Below are positions 62,290-64,000 of a DNA stretch of 64,000 nucleotides, piece after piece. How positions within the stretch are numbered: position 1 is the stretch's first letter; every line of letters starts with the position of its first letter. The stretch is taken from contig JAXHVA010000010.1 of the NCBI GenBank assembly GCA_034189035.1, positions 1 through 64,000 of the forward strand, written 5' to 3'. The notes beneath the pieces were generated by a model that worked only from the letters and a program-made list of their open reading frames with translations, searched no databases and had not been told where the DNA came from. The position numbers were made by a program, and so were the translations under genes. Source of the DNA: JAUXFK01 sp034189035. Lineage in GTDB: Bacteria; Desulfobacterota; UBA8473.

Positions 62290-63750
62290 TTATTTTTTTA
62301 TTATGCCCTTTGCATTCAAATAAATTCTTGAATACGCTCCCTTTAAGAATTCGATTTCGTCTTTCTCATAGCCACGCAGAGCGATTAATGATAAACTGTA
62401 TACAAGTGAAGCCAATAGGATTAACCAGATAAGACTCAATTGAGAAAAAATACTTAAAAAAATATACATGAAAAAAGATGCAATAAAAGGTTTTAGAAAA
62501 TACCGATGTAATGACAATGTCACAAAATATTTTGAGACCAGATATGCCATCATGATAAATAGTAATGCTTCTGCTATCAGCTTTGCAAAAGCAGCACCAT
62601 TGTAGCTGAACTTTGGGATAATTATCAGGTTAATAAGGATATTCAAAGAAAGGCCTACACCAATAGCGATTACTTTCTGAGCCTGGCGATCGATAGCGGT
62701 TAGTAAAACAGAATATGGAATCAACGCAAAACAAAATGGAATTGTCCAACTCAAAATACGCAGAACGCTCACTGAATCTTTAAATGAATCAGAAAAAAAA
62801 AGTACTATCACTTCATCTGAAATTGCATACAATCCCGTCGCCATTGGCAAACTTATTAAAAGAAAGTACCTCAAAGATTGTTCGGAAATTTCAACTAGCT
62901 TGGAGCGAGAATCTACATAAAGCCTAGAGAAAGTAGGTAACATTGCCGTATAAATAAAAACAAGGACTCCTAAAAGTGCTAAAATTACTCTGCTTGCAGC
63001 AGAAAATATGCCGACTATTTGATCATTCTTAAGAAACTTTAAAATGAGAATGTCTTGGTGGTAAAGAGCGCTAGTGAAAAAAATCGCAAAAGCAAATGGT
63101 AATATTTCAATGAAAAGTTTTTTTAAATAAAGGTCTCGGAAATACAACTTTATATTCTTGAAATAGTAATAGGAAAAAAATATGCATGCAACGAGATAGA
63201 GAAATGAGCCAACCGGAAAACATATTAGTACTATAAGAAAATCAAAACCCAAAAAGATCAAAAAAATTGCAGGGCATGTAATAATAAATCTAAGAAAAAT
63301 TGTAAGAATCGCCACAAGTCCCATTCGATCATGTCCTGTGAACTCAGCAAGAAATACGTCCGCTATACTAAAAAAAACATGATAGCCGCCTAAAAGTAAA
63401 AAGATAATAATAGTATTTCCATAAAACTTTTCAGGGAAAATGAGGATAGTTATAGTTCCTAAGGAAAAAAAGAGAGCTATAGAAAGTAATCTTAGTGTCA
63501 GGCATTTGACAAATATTTGTCTATTATCATTTTTTTTTGCGACTTCTCGAATGATATAAGCAGAAAGGCCGAGATCCGCAAACACAGATAATAAATAAGT
63601 AAATGAAAAGACAAAAGAATACTGCCCAACAATTATTTGTCCATAATGCCTAGCGAAAAAGAGAAAGAACAAAAATTGAAGGAGTGTTCCTATCTGGTTA
63701 CCTACAGTTAAGTAAGTAGTGTTTTTTAGTAATCTCGAACCAATTCCCAT
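62290..63750 (-). CDS. Wzx-type polysaccharide flippase (MATE/MOP superfamily)
   Basis: The 486-residue protein has 12-14 hydrophobic segments, with the N-terminus RLLKNTTYLTVGNQIGTLLQ typical of Wzx/RfbX flippases and SYNGAAFAKLIAEALLF in the second half. It would move a lipid-linked oligosaccharide across the inner membrane. It is distinct from the flippase at 553-2007, so two glycans or two variants may be exported. It is the first gene of the block that ends at the edge of the window, preceded by a 49-bp gap to the partial gene. Confidence 0.88.
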   Translation of the reverse strand: MGIGSRLLKNTTYLTVGNQIGTLLQFLFFLFFARHYGQIIVGQYSFVFSFTYLLSVFADLGLSAYIIREVAKKNDNRQIFVKCLTLRLLSIALFFSLGTITILIFPEKFYGNTIIIFLLLGGYHVFFSIADVFLAEFTGHDRMGLVAILTIFLRFIITCPAIFLIFLGFDFLIVLICFPVGSFLYLVACIFFSYYYFKNIKLYFRDLYLKKLFIEILPFAFAIFFTSALYHQDILILKFLKNDQIVGIFSAASRVILALLGVLVFIYTAMLPTFSRLYVDSRSKLVEISEQSLRYFLLISLPMATGLYAISDEVIVLFFSDSFKDSVSVLRILSWTIPFCFALIPYSVLLTAIDRQAQKVIAIGVGLSLNILINLIIIPKFSYNGAAFAKLIAEALLFIMMAYLVSKYFVTLSLHRYFLKPFIASFFMYIFLSIFSQLSLIWLILLASLVYSLSLIALRGYEKDEIEFLKGAYSRIYLNAKGIIKK

Positions 63751-63799
63751 TTTTAAAGTATGCGATTATTCAATTGCATTAAGATATTATAAATAAGCA

Positions 63800-64000
63800 T
63801 CAATCGATTTCGGATAATATTCTAGCATATCTTGATATAGTAAAAGGTTTAACGTTAATTAACCTCCCTGAATTTCCACCTTCAGCACAGAATTTTGCGA
63901 TTTCATATAATTTACTCCCTCTTTTCCAAAATTCTCCACTGAAGGTCCATAAGCAAGAATCTATAGTGCTTACGATCCAGCCTGGCTTGTTTTTTTTAAG
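63800..64000 (-). CDS. C-terminal fragment of a protein, unrecognised
   Basis: The minus strand is open from the window edge to a TGA at 63800-63802, giving 66 residues ending FTISRYARILSEID. The segment has PGWIVSTIDSCLWTFSGEFW and CAEGGNSGRLINVKPFT. I do not recognise the family. The tidy open frame, stop and position 49 bp upstream of the flippase gene make it likely a real coding end, with the start outside the window. Confidence 0.55.
   Translation of the reverse strand, partial: LKKNKPGWIVSTIDSCLWTFSGEFWKRGSKLYEIAKFCAEGGNSGRLINVKPFTISRYARILSEID

Overview
The window is an AT-rich (by eye roughly 37-40% G+C, not computed) stretch of a Gram-negative-type genome devoted almost entirely to building a complex cell-surface glycan. 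Two Wzx-type flippases, an O-antigen ligase/polymerase, lipobox lipoproteins and a Tat-type lipoprotein point to a two-membrane bacterium. Four intact B12-binding radical SAM enzymes suggest an anaerobe, and the overall style recalls Desulfobacterota or neighbouring phyla. No gene here fixes the taxon. No tRNA, rRNA or CRISPR array was seen.

Layout. Bases 1-377 hold the decayed 3' end of an IS3-family element. One flippase gene follows on the + strand (553-2007), then a convergent intergenic region with a perfect 26-bp palindrome. Every other gene is on the minus strand. Read in coordinate order, 2.4-15.8 kb holds a GT4 glycosyltransferase, a DUF4091 lipoprotein, two polysaccharide-deacetylase-fold proteins, a formyltransferase, the O-antigen ligase/polymerase, a radical SAM enzyme, a GT2, wecB, a small membrane protein and a FAD oxidoreductase fused to a copy of that membrane module. 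A strong terminator at 15.8 kb separates this block from the next. 15.9-31.4 kb holds a GT-C enzyme, a polyprenyl-phosphate GT2, a UPF0104 protein, an unknown membrane protein, a second FAD oxidoreductase, a cassette of membrane protein + ribbon-helix-helix protein + two phosphodiesterase-superfamily enzymes, a BNR lipoprotein and a membrane-anchored sulfatase-fold enzyme. 31.5-46.5 kb holds two GT-C enzymes, three radical SAM genes (one a pseudogene), three GT2s, a YdjM-type membrane hydrolase, a second UPF0104 protein and a second sulfatase-fold enzyme. 46.5-64 kb holds a nucleotide-sugar set (cupin, two SDR epimerase/dehydratases, rfbF), a repeat-bearing BNR lipoprotein, a GT2-methyltransferase fusion, two paralogous GT-C enzymes, a chimeric metallophosphoesterase, a laminin-G/DUF1080-like protein, a radical SAM enzyme, a methyltransferase, a GT4, the second flippase and a partial gene at the edge.

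How the genes may work together. WecB (UDP-ManNAc) and RfbF with a dehydratase (CDP-4-keto-6-deoxyglucose) would supply sugars. GT2/GT4 enzymes would assemble lipid-linked units in the cytoplasm and the Wzx proteins would export them. The ligase and five GT-C enzymes using polyprenyl-phosphate sugars would extend or decorate them outside. The alkaline-phosphatase-superfamily enzymes lack the sulfatase formylglycine signature and may transfer or remove phosphate-linked groups. The radical SAM and formyl/methyl transferases would add unusual modifications.

The most distinctive observations are a metallophosphoesterase interrupted by what looks like a circularly permuted carbohydrate-binding module, a membrane module found both free-standing and fused to an oxidoreductase, a conserved cassette with two paralogous phosphodiesterases predicted on opposite faces of the membrane, a shared C-terminal LGY tail on unrelated proteins, and a perfect 273-bp tandem duplication inside a lipoprotein gene.
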